A DNA stretch of 64,000 bases from the NCBI GenBank assembly GCA_002410555.1, contig DHSR01000020.1, positions 1-64,000 of the forward strand, read 5' to 3'. The notes beneath the pieces are model-generated. The model did no database searches. It saw only the letters and a list, made by a program, of their open reading frames with translations, and was not told the DNA's origin. Below are positions 52,734-61,084 of this stretch, one piece after another. The stretch's first letter is position 1; every line of letters begins with the position of its first letter. The translations under genes and the position numbers were made by a program. The DNA comes from Bacteroidales bacterium UBA5281 (GTDB lineage: Bacteria; Bacteroidota; Bacteroidia; Bacteroidales; Lentimicrobiaceae).

Positions 52734-53651
52734 TTATTTTTTTTTGAAAACTACCTTTACTGATTCGCCCTTGTTCAGGCTGGTCAAGATAACTATATTT
52801 TCACGGCCATTTTTTATTACTGCTTTAAATGTAGTAAGCGCTATGGAACCTTCCTCTTCAGCAAGGAAGGTAAATGTGGTTAACTGTTCCTTCTTGTCAA
52901 TTACATATTTAAACGATTGTACCCTATTGATAATTTCCAGGGAGTTTATAATCTTCACACCATTTTTAAAAACGCTCACCTTGTCCCCATCCTGAAAGCG
53001 ATCGTCAATCAGTTCGAGCACCAGATGGTCCGATTTTAGCTCCAGCTCGATAGTTTTTCCCGCCTCCAGTTCAATCACTCTTCTGCTCCAGGAAGTAGTA
53101 TCAGCATCCGGCTTTATCTCCTGTTCAGAATCAACCTCTTTGAGTTTGGGCGTATTTTTAATCATTTTCACTGCCTGACTTGTCAATTTATCAATGTCCT
53201 TTTCTGTCATCAACACCAAAGTACCTGAAGCACAAATTACCTCATTACTTGAACTAAAGGCATCAAATTTTCCGGTAAAAATGGATGTGCCTCCTTTTTT
53301 TTCAAACTTTCCCGTTACCTTCATCAGACAAAACTCGTCCACAGGCGTCTCTGATTGGGTGCTTACTATCTTTTTTTCCTCAAAAATTAAGGTTCTGTCT
53401 TTGGGATTATAAGTTCCGCCTATCAGGGCTTTCGTTTCCTCTGTACCCTGAAGGTCACCAATGGAATAACCAGAAAGCATATTGTTGGCATCAACCTGAT
53501 ATGCAATTGAATAACTCATCACCTCGGTCTTGTCAATAACAATAGCTCCTGATAGTCTGATTTCCTGAGCTTCAACCGTTAAACATAAGGTCAGATAACC
53601 AATTAATAGCAAGAGCGGGTATTTAGAGATATTTTGTACATTTGTGGTCAT
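52734..53651 (-). CDS. Exported protein of unknown function
   Basis: The 305-residue product has a signal peptide (PLLLLIGYLTLCLTVEAQE, residues about 12-30) and a body rich in beta strands. It contains DLQGTEETKALIGGTYNPKD and CLMKVTGKFEKKGGTSIFTG, which recall small lipocalin-like calycin repeats. The C-terminal third (SWSRRVIELEAGKTIELELK, FQDGDKVSVFKNG) resembles a repeated beta-sandwich. I do not recognise a family and cannot assign a role. It is divergent from the Pmp3 gene, whose -7 element overlaps its start region. Confidence 0.75.
   Translation of the reverse strand: MTTNVQNISKYPLLLLIGYLTLCLTVEAQEIRLSGAIVIDKTEVMSYSIAYQVDANNMLSGYSIGDLQGTEETKALIGGTYNPKDRTLIFEEKKIVSTQSETPVDEFCLMKVTGKFEKKGGTSIFTGKFDAFSSSNEVICASGTLVLMTEKDIDKLTSQAVKMIKNTPKLKEVDSEQEIKPDADTTSWSRRVIELEAGKTIELELKSDHLVLELIDDRFQDGDKVSVFKNGVKIINSLEIINRVQSFKYVIDKKEQLTTFTFLAEEEGSIALTTFKAVIKNGRENIVILTSLNKGESVKVVFKKK
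53637..53644 (+). promoter_or_regulatory. -7 promoter element of the Pmp3 gene
   Basis: TACATTTG matches TAnnTTTG 38 bp before the ATG at 53683. It overlaps the first codons of the divergent gene at 52734-53651, so expression of the two genes may be linked. Confidence 0.5.
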
Positions 53652-53682
53652 AAAATTAAGTCTAAATTAAAATTGTAAAATT

Positions 53683-54030
53683 ATGAAAATTTTTAAGCCA
53701 GGAATCACAGCTGCCTTACTGCTGATTTTTTTCATGTTAGGTTCCGTCAATATTGCTGACGCTGCTTTCGCCGGAAAAAAGAAACAAGCCCATACTGAGA
53801 CTGCAATTAGTTCAGAAACCACTATGCTGGCGCCTGTGGCAGTTCCGGTCACTCCACCGGCATCCGACACCAATACCATTTTACTCGTAATTCTGAGTTT
53901 TCTGTTACCTCCTTTGGCTGTATTCCTTGTATACAACGAGGTAGGCACACCGTTCCTGGTAAACTTAATTTTAACACTTTTATTCTGGATACCGGGTGTA
54001 ATTCACGCTTTATACCACGTGCTGAAATAA
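53683..54030 (+). CDS. YqaE/Pmp3 family membrane protein with exported N-terminal extension
   Basis: The 115-residue protein has an N-terminal hydrophobic segment (GITAALLLIFFMLGSVNIAD), a polar linker (residues about 25-60), and then the Pmp3 module with two helices: ILLVILSFLLPPLAVFLVYN and NLILTLLFWIPGVIHALYHV. Classical Pmp3 proteins have only the two-helix module of about 52 residues. The family is linked to membrane potential and salt tolerance. The extension is common in Bacteroidota members but of unknown role. A clear terminator follows the gene. Confidence 0.88.
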   Translation: MKIFKPGITAALLLIFFMLGSVNIADAAFAGKKKQAHTETAISSETTMLAPVAVPVTPPASDTNTILLVILSFLLPPLAVFLVYNEVGTPFLVNLILTLLFWIPGVIHALYHVLK

Positions 54031-54061
54031 ACTCATTACTTTTTCACGCTGGAAATTCACT

Positions 54062-54095
54062 GTCTGCATGAACAGCTTTCATGCAGACTTTTTTT
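54062..54095 (+). terminator. Intrinsic terminator of the Pmp3 gene
   Basis: GTCTGCATGA (54062-54071) pairs with TCATGCAGAC (54079-54088), followed by T7. Confidence 0.9.
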
Positions 54096-54189
54096 ACCAT
54101 TTTTCTGTCAGGCGTTTTGCAATGCTACTGGTCGACTACTGCTTGTTTCACAATTGATCCTTCATGGTTAGTCTGGCAATTCCAAATCG

Positions 54190-55146
54190 CTATACCATCG
54201 CAAAAATACCCTCAATCACCTCCAGGCCTGCGCGATGTCCGGTACCTTTAAAAATAATTTTACCCTCAATCGTTTTAAGCAGTACCTTAAGTTCAGAATC
54301 AATGCTTTCTTTTATATGTCTGTCCATGTTACCCGATTGCGGTGCTTTCAATACCCCGGCGCGGTTTAATGTGGCATTGATACTTAGAATATAATTTTGA
54401 TGTCTAATCGAGATGACCAGTCCCTCGGGTGTCAGCTCACAGGTTTGAATTCTGGAACCATTGTAAGTGCTAAAAGGATAAAACTGCCCGTCAGCATACA
54501 TAAATCCAAGGAATCCTGTAAAATTATTTCCCAACCAGGGAATATTAGCAATACTAATCATAATCGACGCATCCGCATGGTCAAAATTATTGCTCTGTAA
54601 CCATATCCAGGCTTCGGGAAAAGAACGGCCCCAGTCTTTCTCAATGTAACCCTTGCCGCCTGCGAAGTCGATGGGTTCTTCATTTATATGAAGAAAACCA
54701 TTTATGTGGTGGTTTACTGAAACCACTCCATGTTTACATTCCATAAAAGGTACGAAGGAATACCAGCCCATAATGCCAGGTGAAAACCATGAAAAGGGGT
54801 ATTTCACGCGGCCGGAATAGTTCAACCTGCCTTTTACCTTAATATCAGAACCTTCAATATCAAGATGCATACTTTCAGCAGAAAACTCCGATTTGCCAAC
54901 TTTAACCCAAAAGTTATCCCGGCGGAATTTAAATTCTGATAAGGGGTATTCGATATAATGGGTGTTTCCGGTGGTTCCATTAATCACCTGTATAAATGCA
55001 TGTGGATGATTTGAATTAAGTGCCACACCCGGAATAAATGAATATACCCTGCTCAGATCAGCAGATACATGTTTAAAATACCAGCCCTCAAAATATCGTT
55101 TAGATGTCAATCGGCCCTGGAAAACTTCCGGATGGAAAAGTCTCAT
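54190..55146 (-). CDS. Tocopherol cyclase-like family protein
   Basis: The 318-residue protein opens with RLFHPEVFQGRLTSKRYFEG and contains GGKGYIEKDWGRSFPEAWIW with LQSNNF, matching the tocopherol cyclase (VTE1-like) family. Plant and cyanobacterial members form the chromanol ring of tocopherols. In a non-photosynthetic Bacteroidota the chemistry is unlikely to be vitamin E synthesis, and lipid or quinone binding in a lipocalin-like double barrel is more probable. No signal peptide is seen. It is monocistronic with its own -7 element. Confidence 0.85.
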   Translation of the reverse strand: MRLFHPEVFQGRLTSKRYFEGWYFKHVSADLSRVYSFIPGVALNSNHPHAFIQVINGTTGNTHYIEYPLSEFKFRRDNFWVKVGKSEFSAESMHLDIEGSDIKVKGRLNYSGRVKYPFSWFSPGIMGWYSFVPFMECKHGVVSVNHHINGFLHINEEPIDFAGGKGYIEKDWGRSFPEAWIWLQSNNFDHADASIMISIANIPWLGNNFTGFLGFMYADGQFYPFSTYNGSRIQTCELTPEGLVISIRHQNYILSINATLNRAGVLKAPQSGNMDRHIKESIDSELKVLLKTIEGKIIFKGTGHRAGLEVIEGIFAMV

Positions 55147-55178
55147 TGTGAAATTTCAGATTTATAATCATGCTTCTG

Positions 55179-55186
55179 CAAATTTA
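55179..55186 (-). promoter_or_regulatory. -7 promoter element of the tocopherol cyclase-like gene
   Basis: On the minus strand this reads TAAATTTG, a match to TAnnTTTG 33 bp before the start codon. Confidence 0.45.
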
Positions 55187-55432
55187 AAATAAACCATCAG
55201 TTAATTCGACTTATCTTCACACATTCATATCATCACAAGCAAATGAAGCCATATTTTTATTCAATTTATCCCTGTATCAAAAAAAGACTTTACAACTCAA
55301 TATATGGTTACCATTTCACATAACTTTTTCCATAGAATGCAAGTTAATGAAATTCAAAATGATGATACTGATTTTAACTGACTAAAGACAATAAAATTGA
55401 TAGATTTTCCTTTTTATATGGATTAACCGCAA

Positions 55433-55440
55433 TACCTTTG
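55433..55440 (+). promoter_or_regulatory. -7 promoter element of the DUF1684 gene, decides the start
   Basis: TACCTTTG ends at 55440, so the TTG at 55438 would lie inside the promoter. The ATG at 55459 is therefore the start. Confidence 0.5.
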
Positions 55441-55458
55441 CAGCAAATATCAATTTCT

Positions 55459-56106
55459 ATGAAATCCGGATTTAAAATACATCTGATCGTCTCTCTGCTG
55501 TTTACCTTTTTTACAATAAGCAATTATACCGCCAGTGGGCAACAAATTCATTCTGCTTCGACCCGGGCCTACCTCAACGAATTATTATCAGAACGCCATG
55601 AAAAATACCTGGAGTTTAAAACCACAGAAAATTCACCAATAGACAAAGAATTGAGAGCTGACTTCAGGGGTCTGACCTATTTTGAGCCGGATACTTCATG
55701 GGTGATTACCGCACGACTTAAGCGTTTTGAGAAGCCGGACACTCTGGCAATGAAAACCACCACCGACAGATTGCCTTTATACCTTATTTATGGTGTTGCT
55801 CAGTTTGAAATCAATGATACCACTCTCCAGCTTACCGTTTTTCGCAATATCGACCTGATGAAAAAGCCGGGATATGAAAATTATCTTTTTATACCTTTCC
55901 GGGATTATACTTCGGGAGAACAAAGTTATGGCGGAGGACGTTATCTGGATGCTTATTTAACTGATTCCGATCATCTTATTCTGGACTTTAACAGGGCTTA
56001 TAATCCCTACTGTGTATATAGCAAGCGATACAGTTGTCCGCTAACTCCTGATGAAAACTATCTGAATACCTATGTTACTGCCGGTGAAAAGAATTTCGAT
56101 GAATAA
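55459..56106 (+). CDS. DUF1684 domain-containing exported protein
   Basis: The ATG at 55459 gives 215 residues with a signal peptide (IHLIVSLLFTFFTISNYTAS). The DUF1684 pattern is clear: KYLEFKTTENSPIDKELRAD, LTYFEPDTSWVITARLKRFE, FIPFRDYTSGEQSYGGGRYL and the C-terminal DFNRAYNPYCVYSKRYSCPL with ENYL. The family is widespread but uncharacterised; conserved Tyr, Cys and Gly residues suggest ligand binding. Its stop codon overlaps the ATG of the following outer membrane protein gene (ATGAATAA), so the two are translationally coupled. Confidence 0.9.
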   Translation: MKSGFKIHLIVSLLFTFFTISNYTASGQQIHSASTRAYLNELLSERHEKYLEFKTTENSPIDKELRADFRGLTYFEPDTSWVITARLKRFEKPDTLAMKTTTDRLPLYLIYGVAQFEINDTTLQLTVFRNIDLMKKPGYENYLFIPFRDYTSGEQSYGGGRYLDAYLTDSDHLILDFNRAYNPYCVYSKRYSCPLTPDENYLNTYVTAGEKNFDE

Positions 56107-56869
56107 ACCCATGCTCAGAATACTGTTTAGCATGCTTTTAATATTGCCGGCCACGGAATTAAGGGCACAACCGGTAAGTTCGGCCTACTGGCAATTAGGT
56201 GGAGGTATCACGATACAATCATTTTTTGGAGATTTAAGTGTGCATGATTTCAATCCGGGAAAAAAAATAAAGGAAGAGAGCGCTCCCGGCTTTTACTTTC
56301 AGTTTATCCGGCATCTTTCACCTTTATTCAGTGCTAAAATACAATTTATACATGGCAGAATGAAAGGAGCAAATCCAGAAAGTGGATTCCGTTTCAATAC
56401 CAAATTTAACGAGCTGGCATTACTGCCCCGCCTAAACATCAATCATCTGATTTCTCCACGCTCCACCAGCCGAATAAATACTTATGTTGTTGCGGGAGTA
56501 GGAATCATCAACTTTCGCGCCCGTAAATTCAATCTTGAAGATGAGACTCCAGAAGCATCAGTTGGTTATGATGAGCTGGGCGAAAAATCAGGAAATGCGC
56601 AAAACTCCTTTGTTTTTCCTTTAGGTATGGAAGTATCTTTTGAAATAAATAATAATTGGGCTTTAGAGGCCGGCTACAGCATGCGTTTACACAATACAGA
56701 TAATATTGATGCCCATATTGGTTCTACAAACATCAACGACAGGTACTCAGTGCTGCATATTGGTGTCATTTATGCCATCAATAAATCACAAAAGAACATC
56801 ATCAGGCAACTGGACTGCCCTGAAGGCGACGGAACTTCGCGCGTAAAAAAACGGGGACGCTTATTCTGA
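56099..56869 (+). CDS. Outer membrane beta-barrel protein
   Basis: The ATG at 56099 overlaps the DUF1684 stop and gives 256 residues. A signal peptide ends near residue 22, and the mature part alternates hydrophobic and aromatic residues in strands (SAYWQLGGGITIQSFFGDLS, NNWALEAGYSMRLHNT, YSVLHIGVIYAIN) as in small porin-like barrels. It resembles the OmpA-barrel or PorT-like proteins of Bacteroidota. Its 3' end overlaps the convergent coiled-coil gene by nine bases. Coupling to a DUF1684 protein is the main functional hint. Confidence 0.82.
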   Translation: MNKPMLRILFSMLLILPATELRAQPVSSAYWQLGGGITIQSFFGDLSVHDFNPGKKIKEESAPGFYFQFIRHLSPLFSAKIQFIHGRMKGANPESGFRFNTKFNELALLPRLNINHLISPRSTSRINTYVVAGVGIINFRARKFNLEDETPEASVGYDELGEKSGNAQNSFVFPLGMEVSFEINNNWALEAGYSMRLHNTDNIDAHIGSTNINDRYSVLHIGVIYAINKSQKNIIRQLDCPEGDGTSRVKKRGRLF

Positions 56870-57757
56870 GATATCTTCATCAAGTCCGGACAACGACCCT
56901 GCCAGATTTCTGATTTTCTCCAACAACCTTTCTCTTCGTGCTTTCTCTTCCGCTACTTTATGTTTAAGTTGTTCAGCTAGTTTTAGCAGGCTATTCCGTT
57001 CATCCAGCAAACTATTTCCCCATTGCCTGAGTTCTTCATTATCATTGGGGACTTCGCCTCCTTCAACCTGAACAGGATCATCATCCTGTGATACAAAAAC
57101 TGCTGCATTTTTTAATTCTTCTATTTCATGTTCCAGCTCATTATTACGTTGTTGTATGGAAATAAGGCGCTCCTGATGAGCTTGTATGCCTTTTTCCAGT
57201 TCTTCTCTGAATTCAATCTCCCTTTCTTTCAACCGTCTAAGTTCCGATTCCTGTAATTCGTTCATCTGGTTGCGCTGTTCGGCAAGAGATTCGTAATGGT
57301 CAGCCCTGGATCTGGCTTTTTTCAGGGAGGAAACCCGGCCGGTAAGCGTAAAAATCAATATCACTACAATCAATAACAATACACCTACTGCTGCCTTAAG
57401 ATAGAGCATCATTTGCATATCATTCTTTACGCGCGATTGTACCACATCGTGGGCAGCAGCCAATTCATTGTATCTCGCATTCATGTCTGCCTGATTCACT
57501 ACCAGCGACGAATCTGTTTCGTGACGCTGCTTCAGAGATTCAATAATAAGTGCATCCCGGTCAACCACCTGTTCCAGATTGTCTTTCATCCGTTTCAGAT
57601 TGTTCCATGTATTGATGGTTAGTGTATCCCTGATTGAAGTATAACGATTCCAATAGTATTCCCGTTCTGCTTCAAGCACAGAATCCTGAATATCCTGCGC
57701 ATTGACCGGCAGGAAAAAGGCAGGAAAAAGCAAAATAAAAACAATCAATTTCTTCAT
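56861..57757 (-). CDS. Exported coiled-coil membrane protein
   Basis: The 298-residue protein has a signal peptide (LIVFILLFPAFFLPVNAQ), a short helical region (residues about 20-100), one membrane helix at about 113-135 (MLYLKAAVGVLLLIVVILIF), and a long Glu/Arg-rich coiled coil from about 140 to 285 (MNELQESELRRLKEREIEFR and onward). The coiled coil would lie in the cytoplasm if the leader is cleaved outside. I recognise no family. It stands alone, convergent with the barrel gene. Confidence 0.78.
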   Translation of the reverse strand: MKKLIVFILLFPAFFLPVNAQDIQDSVLEAEREYYWNRYTSIRDTLTINTWNNLKRMKDNLEQVVDRDALIIESLKQRHETDSSLVVNQADMNARYNELAAAHDVVQSRVKNDMQMMLYLKAAVGVLLLIVVILIFTLTGRVSSLKKARSRADHYESLAEQRNQMNELQESELRRLKEREIEFREELEKGIQAHQERLISIQQRNNELEHEIEELKNAAVFVSQDDDPVQVEGGEVPNDNEELRQWGNSLLDERNSLLKLAEQLKHKVAEEKARRERLLEKIRNLAGSLSGLDEDISE

Positions 57758-57840
57758 AACAACCGGATTTTTTCATTGATAAAGTACAAGATTTGTCTTA
57801 AGTTTATAATTACTTATGAAATCTTAAAAGCAAAAAACTG

Positions 57841-57848
57841 TAAGTTTG
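57841..57848 (+). promoter_or_regulatory. -7 promoter element of the TlpA-like gene, decides the start
   Basis: TAAGTTTG matches TAnnTTTG and overlaps the TTG at 57846, so that codon cannot be the start. ATG 57873 lies 24 bp downstream. Confidence 0.5.
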
Positions 57849-57872
57849 CAGCATAAAAGTACAACAATTATC

Positions 57873-59288
57873 ATGAAAATTATATATTATCCCTTTTTAA
57901 TTTTGTGTCTTACCCTTTTGGGTATACCTGTGACGGCACAACAGAGTGCAAAAATTACCATTGATCTGAAAGGGCTTAACGATTCGCTGGTTTATCTGGC
58001 CAGCTATGGAGGTGATAAACAGTTCGTTGTAGATACGGCTGTACGTACCGAAAATGGAAGCTACGTATTCAGACCGGGCAAGCTACTGGATCATGGCATG
58101 TACATTTTTGTAGATGCTTCAAAAAAAAGATTGTTCGATTTTATTATCGGACAGGAACAAACATTCACCATCACCGGCAACACCGCTCAACTTCCAACCA
58201 GTCTGATTTCTACAAAAAGCACCGAGAACCACTTGTTGTTTGACTATATGCGGTTCCTGGCAGAAAAACAAAAACAGCAGGCTGCACTCAGGGAGCGCTT
58301 AAATAAACACGACCCCAAAAGTGATTCAGCAAAATTTCTCAAAAATCAAACGGAAGAACTTAATAACCAGGTGCAGAGCCACATCAACTCATTGATTTCT
58401 CAGCATAAAGGAACTTTCTTTGCAGATTTTCTCAAAGCGATGCAGGAACCCGAACTTCCCATTATTGAAGGCAATACCAGGGCCGACACATTGGCTCGTT
58501 ACAAAGCTTACAAAGATCATTTCTGGGACAACATTGACCTTTCTGACGATCGGTTGATCCGCACTCCGGTGGTTCATCCTAAAGTGGAACAATATCTGAA
58601 CAGGCTCACTTCACCCCTACCCGACTCTCTAATTGCTGCCGTAGATTTACTTTTAAACAAAACAGGAAACAGTTACGAGGCTTTTAAATATCTCATGTGG
58701 TATCTGACCATCAAATACGAGGGGTCAGAAATAATGGGTTATGATGCTATTTTTGTACATCTGGTGGATACCTGGTATAACGATCCACGCATGGATTGGA
58801 TGAATACTGGGGTAAAACAAAACCTCATCGACCGCGCAAAAACATTAAAACCACTTCTTATTGGTAAGCCTGCTCCTGAAATGATTCTTTTCGATACCCT
58901 GATGCAGCCGCATTCATTGCACAACATACAGGCAAAATACACACTGATTTATTTCTGGGATCCGGACTGCGGACATTGTAAAAAGGAAACTCCATTACTG
59001 CGCGACTTCTACAAAAACAATAAAGAAACCTTTAATCTGGAAGTTTATGCCGTTTGTATGGACACTTCGTGGAAAGACATGAAAACCTATATCCGCAAAA
59101 ATGAAACTTCCTGGATAAATGTAAACGGATTTTACAGCATGACTCCGGATTTCAGGGAGTTATATGATGTGCATAGTTCACCGGTTATGTTTCTGCTGGA
59201 TGAAAAAAAGACCATCATTGCTAAAAGGCTGCTTTCAGACCAAATGGAAACTTACATTCGGCAAAGAGAGCAAATGCCAAAAAAATGA
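57873..59288 (+). CDS. TlpA-like thiol-disulfide oxidoreductase with DUF4369/DUF5106-type N-terminal half
   Basis: The ATG at 57873 gives 471 residues with a signal peptide (PFLILCLTLLGIPVTAQQ). An N-terminal beta domain (about 25-115, DLKGLNDSLVYLASYGGDKQ) of the DUF4369 type and a helical DUF5106-like middle (about 125-325) precede a C-terminal thioredoxin fold with the redox motif CGHC at about residue 367 (WDPDCGHCKKETPLLRDFYK). Proteins of this type in Bacteroidota probably reduce disulfides of cytochrome c or surface proteins, or sense envelope redox state. The partner is not known. Confidence 0.9.
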   Translation: MKIIYYPFLILCLTLLGIPVTAQQSAKITIDLKGLNDSLVYLASYGGDKQFVVDTAVRTENGSYVFRPGKLLDHGMYIFVDASKKRLFDFIIGQEQTFTITGNTAQLPTSLISTKSTENHLLFDYMRFLAEKQKQQAALRERLNKHDPKSDSAKFLKNQTEELNNQVQSHINSLISQHKGTFFADFLKAMQEPELPIIEGNTRADTLARYKAYKDHFWDNIDLSDDRLIRTPVVHPKVEQYLNRLTSPLPDSLIAAVDLLLNKTGNSYEAFKYLMWYLTIKYEGSEIMGYDAIFVHLVDTWYNDPRMDWMNTGVKQNLIDRAKTLKPLLIGKPAPEMILFDTLMQPHSLHNIQAKYTLIYFWDPDCGHCKKETPLLRDFYKNNKETFNLEVYAVCMDTSWKDMKTYIRKNETSWINVNGFYSMTPDFRELYDVHSSPVMFLLDEKKTIIAKRLLSDQMETYIRQREQMPKK

Positions 59289-59435
59289 GTTCAAATGAAT
59301 TTTCATATCTTTGATCTGAGAATTATGGCCTGCCGGAAATCCACAATCAGTAATGATGTAATGACTCTTTTTATTTATCGGCCACTATTGATATAATTTA
59401 AAGGCATTAAACGAGGAGGTGTTTCCAGGCAGAAG

Positions 59436-59736
59436 CGAATTAGGGCCTGCTGAAAAACTAACAACCTTTTTATATTCCGGTGCTCTGCACCTCCCAAAAT
59501 AACTAAACACATATTTTCTATAAATATTTCGCCACACAGTGGCTCTTTTTTAGGTACAGAGCACCGAATATTTGTAGAAAGAATGAGTCAGAACGATAAT
59601 AAGGTGCAGAGCACCGTAATATAAAAGCATGGAATATGGACTAAAGCCGAGAAAAACCTTGCATTTAACATAAGAATTAGCAATATACAATGCTGGTATC
59701 CAATGACATATTAGTTTTTCAGCAGGCCCGAATTAG
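59436..59736. mobile_element. MITE-like non-autonomous element (285 bp) with 18-bp perfect inverted ends and 8-bp target duplication
   Basis: The element spans 59444-59728. Its ends GGCCTGCTGAAAAACTAA (59444-59461) and the exact reverse complement (59711-59728) are flanked by CGAATTAG on both sides (59436-59443 and 59729-59736), an 8-bp target duplication. It has no ORF. Inside, a 25-bp inverted repeat with one mismatch (59468-59492 and 59602-59626) contains the self-complementary core GGTGCTCTGCACC; a third copy with one change lies at 59552-59566. A hairpin GCCAC-ACA-GTGGC followed by T-rich sequence at 59531-59550 resembles a terminator. Movement would need a transposase encoded elsewhere. 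Confidence 0.92.
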
Positions 59737-59759
59737 ACCATTCCCATTTTCTTTAAATT

Positions 59760-59787
59760 AAAAAACCACCTTTTGAGGTGGTTTTTT
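59760..59787 (-). terminator. Intrinsic terminator of the thrS-infC-rpmI-rplT operon
   Basis: AAAAAACCACCT (59760-59771) pairs with AGGTGGTTTTTT (59776-59787). On the minus strand it lies 20 bp after the rplT stop and ends in a T run. Confidence 0.9.
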
Positions 59788-59807
59788 AATTTTCGTATGT
59801 TAGCCTG

Positions 59808-60155
59808 CTAATCCTTAACAGCTTCTACAATTGCTTTAAACGTTGTAGGATGGTTCATGGCCAGATCGGCCAAAACCTTTCGGTCAAGGTTGATATTCTT
59901 TTGTTTGAGTTTACCCATAAATACAGAGTAAGACATATCATAGGCCCTGACTCCGGCATTGATGCGGGTAATCCACAAACTGCGGAAATTGCGTTTTTTC
60001 TGGCGTCTGTCGCGGTATGCATACACCATGCCTTTTTCGTATGCATTTTTAGCAACCGTCCAAACATTTTTCCTGCGGCCGAATTGTCCTTTAACGGCTT
60101 TCAGGATCTTTTTTCTCCGGGCCCTTGAGGCCACTGCATTTTTTGATCTTGGCAT
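59808..60155 (-). CDS. rplT: 50S ribosomal protein L20
   Basis: The 115-residue basic protein shows the L20 signature: ASRARRKKILKAVKGQFGRR near the N-terminus and FRSLWITRINAGVRAYDMSY in the middle. L20 binds 23S rRNA early in 50S assembly and in many bacteria represses its own operon. It is the last gene of the operon, 89 bp after rpmI, and is followed by a clear terminator. Confidence 0.98.
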   Translation of the reverse strand: MPRSKNAVASRARRKKILKAVKGQFGRRKNVWTVAKNAYEKGMVYAYRDRRQKKRNFRSLWITRINAGVRAYDMSYSVFMGKLKQKNINLDRKVLADLAMNHPTTFKAIVEAVKD

Positions 60156-60244
60156 TTTTTTGTTTTTGTTTTTGCTTTAGCGCTCCCGCTTCCTGCGAAA
60201 GACTTTCTGGCATAAAGCAAGGGTTAATACTTAATTAACACGAA

Positions 60245-60436
60245 TTACTGAAGCATGAGTTTTACATTTTTCACATCGGCCTTATCAACAATTGCAGTGT
60301 AAGTAAGATTACGTTTGCGTTTGGTTGATTTTTTAGTCAGTATGTGACTCTTGTAAGCATGCTTCCTCTTCAGTTTACCGGTGCCGGTTACATCAAACCG
60401 TTTTTTTGCAGCGGATTTCGACTTCATTTTTGGCAT
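60245..60436 (-). CDS. rpmI: 50S ribosomal protein L35
   Basis: The 63-residue protein matches L35: MPKMKSKSAAKKRFDVTGTG at the N-terminus and KRKHAYKSHILTKKSTKRKR after it. It lies between infC (48-bp gap) and rplT as in most bacteria, and is a 50S subunit component near the L20 site. It was recognised from both sequence and gene order. Confidence 0.98.
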   Translation of the reverse strand: MPKMKSKSAAKKRFDVTGTGKLKRKHAYKSHILTKKSTKRKRNLTYTAIVDKADVKNVKLMLQ

Positions 60437-60484
60437 TACAAATTGATTAGTTGGGTTTATATTGAGTTTTCATTTAAAAACTTT

Positions 60485-61042
60485 CTACTTTTTAGGAGCG
60501 ATGATCATAATCATACGTTTTCCCTCAAGCAAAGGCAGTCTTTCTACCTTTCCGTAATCTTCAAGTAAGGAAGCAAACTGCAACAGCTTAATTTCACCCT
60601 GGTCTTTATACACGATACTCCGTCCTCTAAAAAACACCTCAACTTTAACTTTGGCACCTTCTTCAAGAAATTTAATGGCATGTTTCAATTTGAAATTAAA
60701 ATCATGATCGTCGGTATTTGGTCCGAGACGAATTTCTTTAACGACAATTTTCGTTGATTTTGCCTTTATTTCCTTCTGTTTTTTCTTCTGCTCGTAAAGA
60801 AACTTTTTATAATCGGTAACTTTACAAACCGGTGGGTTTGCAGTAGGTGATATTTCAACCAGATCCATTTCAAGGCGCTGGGCAATGGCCAGGGCATCCT
60901 TTATGTTATAGATTCCGGCTTCAACATTGTCGCCTACCACCCTAACAACGGGTGCTTTAATTCTTTCATTGATCTGGTGTGGGTCCTCTTTTCTCCTGGG
61001 CACATGCCGCGGGCCTCTGGAACCTCTGAATGGTGTAGCTAT
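60485..61042 (-). CDS. infC: Translation initiation factor IF-3 with an AUA start codon
   Basis: The N-terminal domain QINERIKAPVVRVVGDNVEA and the C-terminal domain KAKSTKIVVKEIRLGPNTDD, HAIKFLEEGAKVKVEVFFRG identify IF-3, which prevents subunit joining and checks start codons. A GTG at 61003 would give 172 residues, but the frame continues upstream 13 codons (ATPFRGSRGPRHV) to an ATA at 61042. A strong Shine-Dalgarno sequence AAGGAGG (minus strand, 61050-61056) lies 7 nt before it, and an in-frame TAA lies just before that sequence. IF-3 is known to use rare starts (AUU in E. coli) for autoregulation, so AUA is the best start, giving 185 residues. Confidence 0.95.
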   Translation of the reverse strand: MATPFRGSRGPRHVPRRKEDPHQINERIKAPVVRVVGDNVEAGIYNIKDALAIAQRLEMDLVEISPTANPPVCKVTDYKKFLYEQKKKQKEIKAKSTKIVVKEIRLGPNTDDHDFNFKLKHAIKFLEEGAKVKVEVFFRGRSIVYKDQGEIKLLQFASLLEDYGKVERLPLLEGKRMIMIIAPKK

Positions 61043-61049
61043 GTGAATT

Positions 61050-61056
61050 CCTCCTT
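61050..61056 (-). promoter_or_regulatory. Shine-Dalgarno sequence that sets the AUA start of infC
   Basis: On the minus strand AAGGAGG stands 7 nt before ATA 61042. Genes of this phylum mostly lack such sites, and this one is the clearest I saw in the window. Confidence 0.85.
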
Positions 61057-61084
61057 AGTTTGGTTTATATTATGATGATAGCAA

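Larger units (their letters stand above)
59289..59807. other. 519-bp intergenic stretch holding a MITE-like element
   Basis: Between the TlpA-like gene and rplT there is no coding sequence that I can support. A -7-like TATCTTTG at 59306-59313 precedes about 120 bp without an ORF. The rest is the mobile element at 59444-59728 and the rplT terminator at 59760-59787. Confidence 0.7.
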
